A stretch of DNA of 64,000 bases, taken from NCBI GenBank assembly GCA_963841425.1, contig CAWJCL010000001.1:372001-436000 (forward strand). Reading direction: 5' to 3'. This DNA is from DATEOR01 sp963841425 (GTDB lineage Bacteria > Actinomycetota > Thermoleophilia > Gaiellales > Gaiellaceae). This document shows, piece by piece, positions 25,007 through 33,456 of this stretch. The position numbers were made by a program, and so were the translations under genes. The notes under the pieces were generated by a model. It saw nothing but the letters and a program-made list of their open reading frames with translations. It did no database searches and was not told the DNA's origin. The first letter of the stretch is position 1; each line of letters starts with the position of its first letter.

Positions 25007-25615
25007 GTGGAGAAGAGCAGGCTCGAGGCCTTCTCGGACGGCGTCTTCGCCATCGCCATCACGCTGCTCGTCCTCGAGATCGTCGTCCCCCACCTCGAGG
25101 AGCCCGGCGAGCTCGGCCAGGCGCTCCTCGATCTCTGGCCGTCGTACCTCGCCTACGCGACGAGCTTCCTCACGATTGGGATCATGTGGATCAATCACCA
25201 CACCGTGTTTCGCCAGCTGGGCGAGGTCGACCACCGCTTCCTCTTCATCAACCTCGGGCTCTTGATGTGCATCTCGTTCGTCCCGTTTCCGACGACGCTC
25301 CTCGCCGACTACGCGTGGGGCGGCGACGGCACGGCGGCGGCCCTGGCCTACGGCATCACGCTCACGATCACGGCGATCTTCTTCAACCTGCTCTGGCGCT
25401 ACGCGGTCTGGAACAACCGGCTGATCAGCCCGGACGCCAACCCGCAGGAGGTGAGCGGCATTTCGCGCGCCTACCTCCCCGGTCCTTTCATGTACGGGCT
25501 CGCCACCGCGGTGGCGCTTCTCAGCCCCGAGGCGAGCGCGGCGCTTTACCTCGCCATCGCAGCGTTCTATGTCGGCTCGAGCTCGTTCTTCGGCGACGAG
25601 CAGGCCGGCTTCTAG
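25007..25615 (+). CDS. TMEM175-type (DUF1211) membrane protein, putative potassium channel
   Basis: The 202-residue product begins RLEAFSDGVFAIAITLLVLE, carrying the RxxxFSDG motif of the first helix in the TMEM175 family, and has six hydrophobic segments including IGIMWINHHTVFRQLG. Bacterial members form potassium-permeable tetramers. GTG 25007 is chosen; the preceding GTG at 25005 is out of frame. The end overlaps the stop of ltaE on the other strand. Confidence 0.88.
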   Translation: MEKSRLEAFSDGVFAIAITLLVLEIVVPHLEEPGELGQALLDLWPSYLAYATSFLTIGIMWINHHTVFRQLGEVDHRFLFINLGLLMCISFVPFPTTLLADYAWGGDGTAAALAYGITLTITAIFFNLLWRYAVWNNRLISPDANPQEVSGISRAYLPGPFMYGLATAVALLSPEASAALYLAIAAFYVGSSSFFGDEQAGF

Positions 25616-26688
25616 TACGGCGTCGGCGCGTCGCCGGCGAGCTCGACGGGACGCTGCGAACCGCTGAAGGCGCGCACGGTCCCCGCGATCGCGTCGTCGA
25701 TGTCGTCGGACGAGATGTCGAGGTGCGTGACCGCCCGGAGCACGTCCTTTCGCGCGGCGAACGAGAGCAGGACGCCCTCTGCGCGAAGCCGCACGACCGC
25801 CTCGTCGGCGGTCAGGCCGAGGCGGGCCGCGTCGAGTTGGACGAAATTCGTCTCGACCTGGTCGGCGTCGACGGGCAAGCCGGCTTCGGCCAAGCCCTCG
25901 GCGAGCCGGTGCGCGTTGGCGTGGTCCTCGGCCAGCCGGTCGATGTGGTGCTCAAGCGCATAGACCCCCGCGGCCGCCACCACTCCGGCCTGGCGCATCG
26001 CGCCTCCGAAGAGGTGCTTGTAGCGCCGGGCCTTCGCCATGCGCTCCCGCGACCCCGCGATGACCGCACCGAGCGGACAGCCGAGCCCCTTCGAGAGGCA
26101 GAGGGTGACCGTGTCGAACTCGCGCCCATACTCCGCGGCCGGAGTCCCGCTCGCGACCGCCGCGTTCATGAGCCGCGCGCCGTCGAGGTGCACCGCGAGG
26201 CCGTGCGCCCGCGCCTCGGCGACCACCTCTTGCAGGTGCGTGAGCGGCCAGACCCTGCCGCCTCCGCCGTTGTGGGTGTTCTCGATGCAGACGAGCCGGG
26301 TCGGCGCCGTGTGCAGGTCGCCGGGCGGGTTGACGGCGTCGCGGACGTCCTCGGCTGCGAAGATCCCGTGCGCGGTCTCGAGCGACTTCATCACCAGCCC
26401 GGAGTGCACTGCCGGGCCGCCAAGCTCGTAGCGGAAGACGTGCGCCATCTCTTCGGCGAGGACCTCGTCGCCCGGCTCCGTCAGCGTGCGGAGCGCGATC
26501 TGGTTCGCCATCGTCGCGGTCGGGAGGAAAACCGCCTCCTCGTGGCCGAGCAGCTCCGCCGCGCGCTCCTCGAGCGCGATCACGGTCGGGTCCTCGCGCT
26601 TCTGCTCGTCCCCGACCTCGGCCTCGGCGATCGCCCGCCGCATCTCGGGCGTGGGCTGGGTCAGCGTGTCGGAGCGGAGGTCGATCAC
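25612..26688 (-). CDS. ltaE: Low-specificity L-threonine aldolase
   Basis: The 358-residue PLP enzyme of the beta-eliminating lyase/threonine aldolase family cleaves L-threonine to glycine and acetaldehyde. Landmarks are MIDLRSDTLTQPTPEMR, ENTHNGGGGRVWP, VHLDGARLMNAA and LSKGLGCPLGAV, with the PLP lysine. GTG 26688 is the start. It ends a run of minus-strand genes that begins with the glycine cleavage system, consistent with shared glycine metabolism. Confidence 0.9.
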   Translation of the reverse strand: MIDLRSDTLTQPTPEMRRAIAEAEVGDEQKREDPTVIALEERAAELLGHEEAVFLPTATMANQIALRTLTEPGDEVLAEEMAHVFRYELGGPAVHSGLVMKSLETAHGIFAAEDVRDAVNPPGDLHTAPTRLVCIENTHNGGGGRVWPLTHLQEVVAEARAHGLAVHLDGARLMNAAVASGTPAAEYGREFDTVTLCLSKGLGCPLGAVIAGSRERMAKARRYKHLFGGAMRQAGVVAAAGVYALEHHIDRLAEDHANAHRLAEGLAEAGLPVDADQVETNFVQLDAARLGLTADEAVVRLRAEGVLLSFAARKDVLRAVTHLDISSDDIDDAIAGTVRAFSGSQRPVELAGDAPTPY

Positions 26689-26702
26689 GGGCTCAACGGT
26701 AG

Positions 26703-27059
26703 CTAAGCGAAATACGTGTCGTCATCCGAGTACGGCGGCGCGCAGCAGCAGAGGAAGCGGGCGCCGTCGGGGCCGGCCGTGATCCGATGCCAGGCACCTG
26801 CCGGGATGAGGACCGCCTCGCCGGCGCCGACCTCGCGCGACTCGCCTTCGACCTCCATCTCGCCCCCGCCCTCGAGAAAGGCATAGATCTCCTCGGACCT
26901 CGCGTGGTAGTGGCGCTGCGTGGAGCGGCCCGGGTCGAGGCTCGCCTCGGCCAGGCTCTGGTTCGCCGCTCCGCCGAGCGCCGCGTCGAGCAGTACCCGG
27001 ATCGTCGAGCCGTCGAGGGTCGTGAAGGGCTCGGCGCCGACGCGGGAGCGAACCTCCAT
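26703..27059 (-). CDS. Cupin-domain protein
   Basis: The 118-residue single-cupin protein has RSTQRHYHARSEEIYAFLEG and AGEAVLIPAGAWHRITAGP, the two cupin motifs with three histidines and a glutamate for metal. It starts with ATG 27059, overlapping the preceding stop by one base (TGATG). The ligand is unknown. Confidence 0.8.
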   Translation of the reverse strand: MEVRSRVGAEPFTTLDGSTIRVLLDAALGGAANQSLAEASLDPGRSTQRHYHARSEEIYAFLEGGGEMEVEGESREVGAGEAVLIPAGAWHRITAGPDGARFLCCCAPPYSDDDTYFA

Positions 27060-27352
27060 CAGGAACGCCTCTGGCGCTCCCAGCGCTCTTGCTGCCTGCG
27101 CTCCGCCTCATCGATCTTCCCGAAGGTCCGCCGCAGCCAGCCACCCTGGGCGAGCCGCTCGTCGAGCGCCGCGTTGCGCACGGCGTGCTCGCGCGAGCGC
27201 TCGAGGAGAATCTCGCGAAGGTCCTCCTGCTCCTCGGGCTCGAGCTCCGCGGAGAACTCCGCGATAGCAGCCGCGAATGCTTCGCCGTCGTGCCGCTCGC
27301 GCAGGACGTTGACGCGGTCCTCGATGTCGCGGCGTGACCACACGCGCGCCAT
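27059..27352 (-). CDS. Small helical charged protein, unknown function
   Basis: This 97-residue protein is rich in Arg and Glu and is predicted to be all helix (RRDIEDRVNVLRERHDG, then EEQEDLREILLERSREHAV). It is linked by one-base TGATG overlaps to ybjQ before it and the cupin after it, so it is translated as part of that chain. No family is recognised. Confidence 0.6.
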   Translation of the reverse strand: MARVWSRRDIEDRVNVLRERHDGEAFAAAIAEFSAELEPEEQEDLREILLERSREHAVRNAALDERLAQGGWLRRTFGKIDEAERRQQERWERQRRS

Positions 27353-27702
27353 CAGTTGCTCGCTGTCCCTGCTTCGCCGCCCTGATCCGGCTCGATGCGG
27401 ACCGCCGTCCCGTACGCGACGATCTCGGTCATGAACGTCGAGATAGAGGACGCATCGAAGCGCATCGAGAGCACGGCGTTTGCGCCCATCGCTTCGGCCC
27501 GTTCGACCATGCGCTCGACCGCCTCTTGCCGCCAGCGTTCGAGGAGCGCCGAGTAGACGCTGATCTCACCTCCGAAGAGGGAGCGAAGCGCCGCCCAAAT
27601 ATTCGGCAGCAGGCCTCGGCTGCGGACGACCAGGCCGAAGACCTCGCCCTTCGTCTCGGCCACTCGCTGGCCTGAGACGAACCAGGTCGTCGAGACGATC
27701 AT
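27352..27702 (-). CDS. YbjQ/UPF0145 family protein
   Basis: The 116-residue product matches the YbjQ family: an early beta-strand region, GLLPNIWAALRSLFGGEISV, an Arg/Glu-rich helix (RMVERAEAMGANAVLSMRFD) and a final FMTEIVAYGTAVRI strand. The family is described as putative heavy-metal-binding and forms oligomers; its function is unproven. It starts three bases after gcvPB ends. Confidence 0.85.
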   Translation of the reverse strand: MIVSTTWFVSGQRVAETKGEVFGLVVRSRGLLPNIWAALRSLFGGEISVYSALLERWRQEAVERMVERAEAMGANAVLSMRFDASSISTFMTEIVAYGTAVRIEPDQGGEAGTASN

Positions 27703-27705
27703 CGC

Positions 27706-29205
27706 TCAGCCTCCCTTCTGCGCCTCGACCGCCTTGCCCTCGGCCGGCTCTCCCCGCAGGTCGGGGTGCTGGTCGAAGCCGTACGTGACGATCGCACGCT
27801 TCGCGGCCTTGACCTCGTCGAGGCGGCGGACGGGCCGACGGTGCGGCGCCTCCTTCAGGATCTCTGGATCGGTCGCCGCCTCCTCGGCGATCTTCTCCAT
27901 CGCGTCGCAGAACGCGTCGAGCGACTCCTTGGGCTCCGTCTCGGTCGGCTCGATCATGAGCGCCTCGGGGACGATCAGCGGAAAGTAGATCGTCGGCGGG
28001 TGAAAGCCGTAGTCCATCAGGCGCTTGGCCACGTCGAGCGCGTTCACGCCGTGGTCGCGCTTGAGGTTCCGCGCCGAGAGAACGAACTCGTGCATGCAGA
28101 GCCGCTCGAAGGGAAGGTCGTATGTGTCCTTGAGGCGGCTGAGCATGTAGTTCGCGTTCAGGACCGCGACCTCGGACATGCGCCGGAGCTCCGGCCCGTA
28201 GGCGCGGATGAAGGCGTACGAACGGACGAAGACGCCGAACGGCCCCGTGTATCCGCGGACCTTGCCGATCGACTTCGGCCGGTTGTAGTCGAGTCGGAAC
28301 TCGTCTCCGTCTCGCATCACCGTCGGGGCAGGCAGGAACGGCTCGAGGATGTCGCGCACGGCGACGGGCCCGCCGCCGGGACCGCCGCCTCCGTGCGGCT
28401 GCGAGAACGTCTTGTGCAGGTTGATGTGGACGATGTCGAAGCCCATGTCGCCCGGGCGCGAGATCCCGCAGACCGCGTTCAGGTTCGCCCCGTCGTAGTA
28501 GAGGAGCGCGCCCGCGCCGTGGAAGATCTCCGCGACCTCCTCGATGTGCTCGTCGAAAAGCCCGAGGGTCGAGGGGTTGGTGAGCATCAGGCCGGCCGTC
28601 TCCTCGTTCACCTTCGCGCGGAGGTCGTCCAGATCGAGGTTCCCGCGCGCGTCGGTCTCGACCTTCTTCAGCTCGAACCCGGCCATCGTCACGCTCGCCG
28701 GGTTCGTCCCATGCGCGGTGTCGGCGGTGATGACGACCTTGCGCTGCTCCGCCTCGCCGCGGTCGGCGAAGTACGCGCGCATCAGCATGAGTCCGGTGAG
28801 CTCTCCCTGCGAGCCTGCCGCGGGCTGCAGCGAGACCGCGTGCAGGCCGCACACCTCGGCGAGGATCTCTTGCAGGCGCCACATGAGCTCGAGCGCGCCC
28901 TGCGCCCCGTCCTCCTCCTGCAGCGGATGGAGGTCGCGGAACCCCGGGAGCGCGACCACGCGCTCGTTGACCCGTGGGTTGTGCTTCATCGTGCAGGAGC
29001 CGAGCGGGTAAAACCCGGTATCCACCCCGAAGGTGCGGTCGGCCAGAGCGGTGAAATGGCGAACGATCTCCGGCTCGGCGAGCTCGGGAAGGCGAGGCGG
29101 CTCGAAGCGGCGGAGCTCCTCCGGCACCTCCGCCGATGGGAGGTCGTAGGTCGGGAGGGTGCCGGCCCTGCGGCCGGCCTGCGACTTCTCGAAGATCAGC
29201 TTCAC
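27706..29205 (-). CDS. gcvPB: Glycine dehydrogenase (decarboxylating) subunit 2
   Basis: The 499-residue PLP-carrying subunit of the P-protein decarboxylates glycine in the glycine cleavage system. Landmarks are FYPLGSCTMKHNPRVNE, QPAAGSQGELTGLMLM, DTAHGTNPASVTMAG and HINLHKTFSQPHGGGGPGGG with the PLP lysine. I chose GTG 29205, which gives the usual MKLIFEKS start; an ATG at 29295 adds 30 unconserved residues. It works with GcvPA, GcvH and GcvT. Confidence 0.95.
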   Translation of the reverse strand: MKLIFEKSQAGRRAGTLPTYDLPSAEVPEELRRFEPPRLPELAEPEIVRHFTALADRTFGVDTGFYPLGSCTMKHNPRVNERVVALPGFRDLHPLQEEDGAQGALELMWRLQEILAEVCGLHAVSLQPAAGSQGELTGLMLMRAYFADRGEAEQRKVVITADTAHGTNPASVTMAGFELKKVETDARGNLDLDDLRAKVNEETAGLMLTNPSTLGLFDEHIEEVAEIFHGAGALLYYDGANLNAVCGISRPGDMGFDIVHINLHKTFSQPHGGGGPGGGPVAVRDILEPFLPAPTVMRDGDEFRLDYNRPKSIGKVRGYTGPFGVFVRSYAFIRAYGPELRRMSEVAVLNANYMLSRLKDTYDLPFERLCMHEFVLSARNLKRDHGVNALDVAKRLMDYGFHPPTIYFPLIVPEALMIEPTETEPKESLDAFCDAMEKIAEEAATDPEILKEAPHRRPVRRLDEVKAAKRAIVTYGFDQHPDLRGEPAEGKAVEAQKGG

Positions 29206-29299
29206 GCCGGGACGCCCCCGGCCGGCGCGGCTTCGGCCGGGCAAAGCTCGGCTTCGCGCGCGACTGACGCCACTCGCGCCGCCCAGAGAGTGCACGGAG

Positions 29300-30619
29300 T
29301 CACCGGAGCACCTCCGCCAGGCGGTCGATGTCTGCCGGCGAGCGCTTCTCGGTCACGCAGACGAGCAGCGCGTCTTCCATCCCGGAGTAGTCGCGCTTGA
29401 GCGCGTAGCCCGGATGGACGCCTTGCTCCCGCGCGGCGCGGATCGCCTCCTCGGCGGGCCGTCCGACACGCACGGCAAACTCCTTGAATGTTGTCCGTTC
29501 CGGAAACACCAACGGGAGGGCCAATCGATCCTTCGCATACGCCGCGAGGCTCATGCAGGTCTCCCCCAGCTCGCGCAGTCCCTGCGGGCCCAGCCAGGAG
29601 AGGTGCGCCAGCCCCGCGAGGGCGAGGAGCGTCTGGTTGGTGGTGATGTTGGAGGTCGCCTTCTCCCGGCGGATGTGCTGCTCCCGGGTCTGCAGGGTGA
29701 GGACATAGCCGCGTTCACCCGCGGTGTCGGTCGTCTCGCCGACGATCCGGCCCGGCATCCGCCGGATGAAGTCCGAGCGCATGGCGATGAACCCGTAGTG
29801 CGGCCCGCCGTACGACTGGTAGTTGCCGGCGCCCTGGCCTTCGCCGATCGCAATCGCGCAGCCGTAGCGGCCGGGAGCCTCGAGGACCCCGAGTGAGACG
29901 GGGTCGACGTGCGCCACGGCGAGGGCCTCGGCGTCGTTCGCGGCCGCGGCGAGCTCGGGGGCCGACTCGAGGCAGCCGAAGAAGTTCGGCTGCTGGAAGA
30001 TGACACAGGCGGCCTCTTCGGCCTCCTTGCGCACGTCGTCCGGGTCGGTGATCCCGTCCGTATGCGGAACCTCGACCACCTCGAGCCCGAAGCCGGGCGC
30101 GTAGGTCTTCACGACCTGCCGAACCTGTGGGTTCAGCGTCTCCGCGAGGACGACCTTCGTCCGGCCGGTCGTGTGCTTGGCGACGTAGCAGGCGTCCGCC
30201 GCGACGGTCGTGCCGTCGTACCCCGAGGCGTTGGAAACGTCCATGCCGGTGAGCTCGCAGATCACCGTCTGGTACTCGAAGATCGCCTGGAGGACGCCCT
30301 GGCTCATCTCGGGTTGGTACGGCGTATATGCGGTCAGGAACTCGCCACGGGCGAGGATCGCATCCACGATCGCGGGCACGTAGTGGTCGTAGATCCCCGC
30401 GCCCAGGAACGAGAGCTCCCGGCCGGTGTGGGCGTTTCTTCCCGCGAGCTCTTCGAGATGAGCGACGAGCTGCGGCTCGGAGAGCGCCGGCTCGAGGTCG
30501 AGCGGCCGGTCGAAGCGGACGTCCACGGGGATGTCCTGGAAGAGCTCGTCGATCGACGAGACCCCGATTGCTGCGAGCATCGCCTTCTGGTCGGCGTCCG
30601 TGAGCGAGAGGTAGCGCAC
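29300..30619 (-). CDS. gcvPA: Glycine dehydrogenase (decarboxylating) subunit 1
   Basis: The 439-residue subunit starts MRYLSLTDADQKAMLAAIG and has GAGIYDHYVPAIVDAIL, TAYTPYQPEMSQGVLQAIFE and YGGPHYGFIAMR, all typical of GcvPA. It pairs with GcvPB. A split P-protein is normal in Thermotoga, Firmicutes and some deep actinobacteria, but not in classical Actinomycetes. It starts with GTG 30619, one base after gcvH ends. Confidence 0.95.
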   Translation of the reverse strand: MRYLSLTDADQKAMLAAIGVSSIDELFQDIPVDVRFDRPLDLEPALSEPQLVAHLEELAGRNAHTGRELSFLGAGIYDHYVPAIVDAILARGEFLTAYTPYQPEMSQGVLQAIFEYQTVICELTGMDVSNASGYDGTTVAADACYVAKHTTGRTKVVLAETLNPQVRQVVKTYAPGFGLEVVEVPHTDGITDPDDVRKEAEEAACVIFQQPNFFGCLESAPELAAAANDAEALAVAHVDPVSLGVLEAPGRYGCAIAIGEGQGAGNYQSYGGPHYGFIAMRSDFIRRMPGRIVGETTDTAGERGYVLTLQTREQHIRREKATSNITTNQTLLALAGLAHLSWLGPQGLRELGETCMSLAAYAKDRLALPLVFPERTTFKEFAVRVGRPAEEAIRAAREQGVHPGYALKRDYSGMEDALLVCVTEKRSPADIDRLAEVLR

Positions 30620-30620
30620 G

Positions 30621-31016
30621 CTACTGCTCGTCGAGAAGCGCCTTGTAAGCCGCGACGTCGAGGAGCCCGTCGGCCTCGCCCGGGTCGCTGAGCCGAATCC
30701 TGATCAGCCAGCCGTCGCCGTAGGGGTCGTCGTTCACCTTCTCCGGCTCCTCCAGAACCACCTGATTCACTTCGACGACCTCGCCCGAGAGCGGCGAGAC
30801 GAGATCCGAGACGGCCTTCACGGACTCGACCTCACCGTAGCTCTCGTCCGCCGCGACCGACGCGCCCTGCTCGGGCGGCTCGAAATGGACGAGCTCGCCG
30901 AGTGCATCCTGCGCGTACCAGGTGATGCCCACCGTCGCCGTGTCGCCGTCGACCCGCGCCCAGTCGTGCTCGCGGTGGTACCTCAGGTCTTCCGGATACG
31001 ACTCGTCGGCAGCCAC
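30621..31016 (-). CDS. gcvH: Glycine cleavage system H protein
   Basis: The 131-residue lipoyl carrier shuttles the aminomethyl group between P, T and L proteins. It has REHDWARVDGDTATVGIT at the front and the lipoylation lysine in GEVESVKAVSDLVSPLSGEV, followed by NDDPYGDGWLIRI. The start is GTG 31016, directly abutting the gcvT stop. Confidence 0.95.
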   Translation of the reverse strand: MAADESYPEDLRYHREHDWARVDGDTATVGITWYAQDALGELVHFEPPEQGASVAADESYGEVESVKAVSDLVSPLSGEVVEVNQVVLEEPEKVNDDPYGDGWLIRIRLSDPGEADGLLDVAAYKALLDEQ

Positions 31017-32042
31017 TTACCCCTCCCGTTCGTAGATCGGCTTCTTCACGATATGAGCAGCGCGGGGCCTCCCGCGCAGATCGACGGTCACCTTGGTCTC
31101 GGGCGCCGCCAGCGCGGAGTCGACGTAGGCGAGGCCGATGCCCCGGTCGAGCATCGGCGAGAGCGAGCCCGAGGTAACGGTTCCGCCCTCCTCGATTGCC
31201 ATGCCCTGCCGCGGGATGCCCTTGTCGTCCATGACGAAGGCGACGAGCTTCTCGGCCGTGCCCCCCTCCTTCTGCCGGCGCAGGACCTCGACGCCGGTGA
31301 ACTCCTTGTCGAGCGCGCAGGCCCAACCGAGGCCGGCCTCGATGGGCGTCCGCTCGGGCGTGATGTCGTTCCCGTGCAGCGGATAGCAGACCTCGAGCCG
31401 AAGCGTGTCGCGCGCGCCGAGCCCGCACGGGGTCACGCCCGCGTCGAGGATCGCGTCCCAGAGCCCGACCGCGTCGTCGGGGGCGCATCCGAGCTCGCAG
31501 CCGCGCTCTCCGGTGTAGCCGGTGCCCGCGACGAGACAGCGCACGCCGAGCACGTCATCCTCGCGGAACGTGAACGGCGCGACGTCGATGCCGAGCCGCG
31601 GCAGAGCCTCGGGCCCCTGGACGGCGAGAAGCGCCCACTCCGCTGACACGTCTTCGGTCTCGGAGAGGGCTGCGTGATCGGGCTCGACGTTGGCGGCATT
31701 CACGACGAGGAGGTAGTCGTCGCTACCGCGCCTGTAGGCGATGAGGTCGTCGACGATCCCGCCCTGGTCGTTCGTGAGCAGCGTGTACTGGGCGTCGCCG
31801 TCTCCCGCCTTGTCGAGGTCGTTGGAGAGTCGCGCCTGCAGGTAGTCGTGGGCGCCGCCCCCCGAGATCTGCAGCTGCCCCATGTGCGAGACGTCGAAGA
31901 CTCCCGCCGAGGTCCGCACAGCGCGGTGCTCGCTCACGATGGACGTGTACTGCACCGGCATCTCCCAACCGGCGAAGGGGACGAGGCGCGCGCCGAGAGC
32001 GGCGTGGCGCTCGTACAGAGGCGTGCGCCGGAGCGTCTGCAC
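31017..32042 (-). CDS. gcvT: Aminomethyltransferase (T protein)
   Basis: The 341-residue tetrahydrofolate-dependent T protein has TPLYERHAALGARLVPFAGW at the start, VFDVSHMGQLQISG, NDQGGIVDDL with the catalytic Asp region, and GTGYTGERGCEL. It releases ammonia from the H-protein intermediate and makes 5,10-methylene-THF. The start is GTG 32042, 17 bases after the broken tryptophanase-like gene. No glycine riboswitch can be placed in that short space. Confidence 0.94.
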   Translation of the reverse strand: MQTLRRTPLYERHAALGARLVPFAGWEMPVQYTSIVSEHRAVRTSAGVFDVSHMGQLQISGGGAHDYLQARLSNDLDKAGDGDAQYTLLTNDQGGIVDDLIAYRRGSDDYLLVVNAANVEPDHAALSETEDVSAEWALLAVQGPEALPRLGIDVAPFTFREDDVLGVRCLVAGTGYTGERGCELGCAPDDAVGLWDAILDAGVTPCGLGARDTLRLEVCYPLHGNDITPERTPIEAGLGWACALDKEFTGVEVLRRQKEGGTAEKLVAFVMDDKGIPRQGMAIEEGGTVTSGSLSPMLDRGIGLAYVDSALAAPETKVTVDLRGRPRAAHIVKKPIYEREG

Positions 32043-32059
32043 CGGGGCGGATCCTATCG

Positions 32060-33432
32060 CTAACCGACCGGGCTGAAGCGCGCCGTGAAGTGGCGTAGCA
32101 CCGGCGCCTCGGAGGTCATCTCGAGGCCGCGCACCGCGCCCGGGTCGGCGAGGACCTCGGCAGCCGCGTCTCCCGCCTGCTCGAGCTGGCGCGAGCTGTA
32201 GACCCGCCGCGGGACGGCGAGGCGCACGAGCTAGAGCGGCGGCACGCGGTTCTCCCCGCTCGCAGGGTCGCGCCCGGCCATGACCGAGCCGATCTCGACG
32301 CCGCGCACACCGCCGGCGAGGTGGAGCGCGCACGTGAGCGCCGGGGCGGGGAACTCGGCCGCGGGAATCTCCGGAAGCATCCGCCCCGCATTGAGGTAGA
32401 CCGCGTGCCCCCCGACCGGCCTCAGGATCGACGCGCCCTGCTCCTCGAGCACGGCACCGAGGTAGGCGACCTGCTCGATGCGGTGACGAAGGTAGTCCTC
32501 GCCGAGCACCTCCCTGAGCCCGACCGCGATCGCCTCGAGGTCGCTTCCGGCCAGGCCGCCGTAGGTGGGAAACCCTTCGAAGACGATCCCGCGGTCGTGC
32601 AGCCGCTTGAAGAAAACCTCGTCCTCGCGGATGGCGACGAAGCCGCCGATGTTCGCGATCGCGTCCTTCTTCGCGCTCATGAGGACGCCGTCGGCGTCGG
32701 AGAGCATCTCGCGGGCGACGTCGGGCAGCGACGCGTCCGCATAGCCCGCTTCGCCCTCGCGGATGAACCACGCGTTCTCGGCGAAGCGCGCGATGTCGAG
32801 CACGAGCTTCTTCGAGTGCTCCCGCGCGAGCCGGGCGACCTCGCGGATGGCCATGGAGACTGGCCAGCCGCCTCCCGTGTTGTTCGTCAGCGTCAGCATC
32901 ACGATCGAGACGCGCTCCCGTCCTTCCCGGCGAGAAGGTCCGCGAGGCGGTCGGTGTCCATGTCGCCCTTGAACGGCACGTCGAGGTCCGGGTCGAGGGC
33001 AGCGGCGACCGGCAGGTCCAGGGCAATGCCCTCCCTGACCTCGATGTGCGCGCGCGTCGTGTCGAAATGCGCGTTGGACGGGACGATCTCGCCGGGGTCG
33101 ATCACGGCTCCGAAGAAGACGCTCTCGGCACCGCGGCCCTGATGCGCGGGGACGACCAGCCGGAAAACCGAGGACGTCGTTGACCGTCTCCCGGAAGCGG
33201 TCGAAGCTCCGCGAGCCGGCGTAGGACTCGTCCCCCTGGATGAGGGCAGCCCACTGAGCCTGGCTCATGGCGCCGGTTCCCGAGTCGGTCAGGAGGTCGA
33301 GCTCGACGTCCGCAGCGGCGAGCTGGAAGACGTCCATCCCGCGGCGTCGAGCGCGCGCTCACGCTCGGCGCGCGTGGTCGAGCGGATGGGCTCGACCATC
33401 TTGATCCGAAACGGTTCGCGCGGCGGCCGCAT
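32060..33432 (-). pseudogene. Tryptophanase / tyrosine phenol-lyase family, broken
   Basis: Pieced together over three frames, this region encodes almost a full beta-eliminating lyase: FRIKMVEPIRSTTRAERERA, then DLLTDSGTGAMSQAQWAAL, FDTTRAHIEVREGIALDLP, NNTGGGWPVSMAIREVARL, SAKKDAIANIGGF with the PLP lysine, EGFPTYGGLAGSDLEAIA and VEIGSVMAGRDP. Lesions are a missing base near 33335, an extra base in a run at 33164-33167, a shift near 32927, and an in-frame TAG at 32231-32233 where LVRLAVPRRVY continues afterwards. The gene lies between ftsZ and gcvT. Four lesions with clean neighbours argue for a true pseudogene over read errors. Confidence 0.85.
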
Positions 33433-33456
33433 CGACCGCCGAGCGTACGGCAGGTG

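Noticed and set aside
27766..29400. A 544-residue plus-strand frame opposite gcvPB
   Set aside because: gcvPB is complete with its PLP motif; the opposite frame is low-complexity.
32043..32059. Possible glycine riboswitch before gcvT
   Set aside because: Only 17 bases separate gcvT from the upstream pseudogene, too few for an aptamer, and no such fold is seen further up.
32060..33432. Programmed frameshifting in the tryptophanase-like gene
   Set aside because: Three shifts in different places plus an in-frame TAG cannot be bypassed by a known recoding mechanism.
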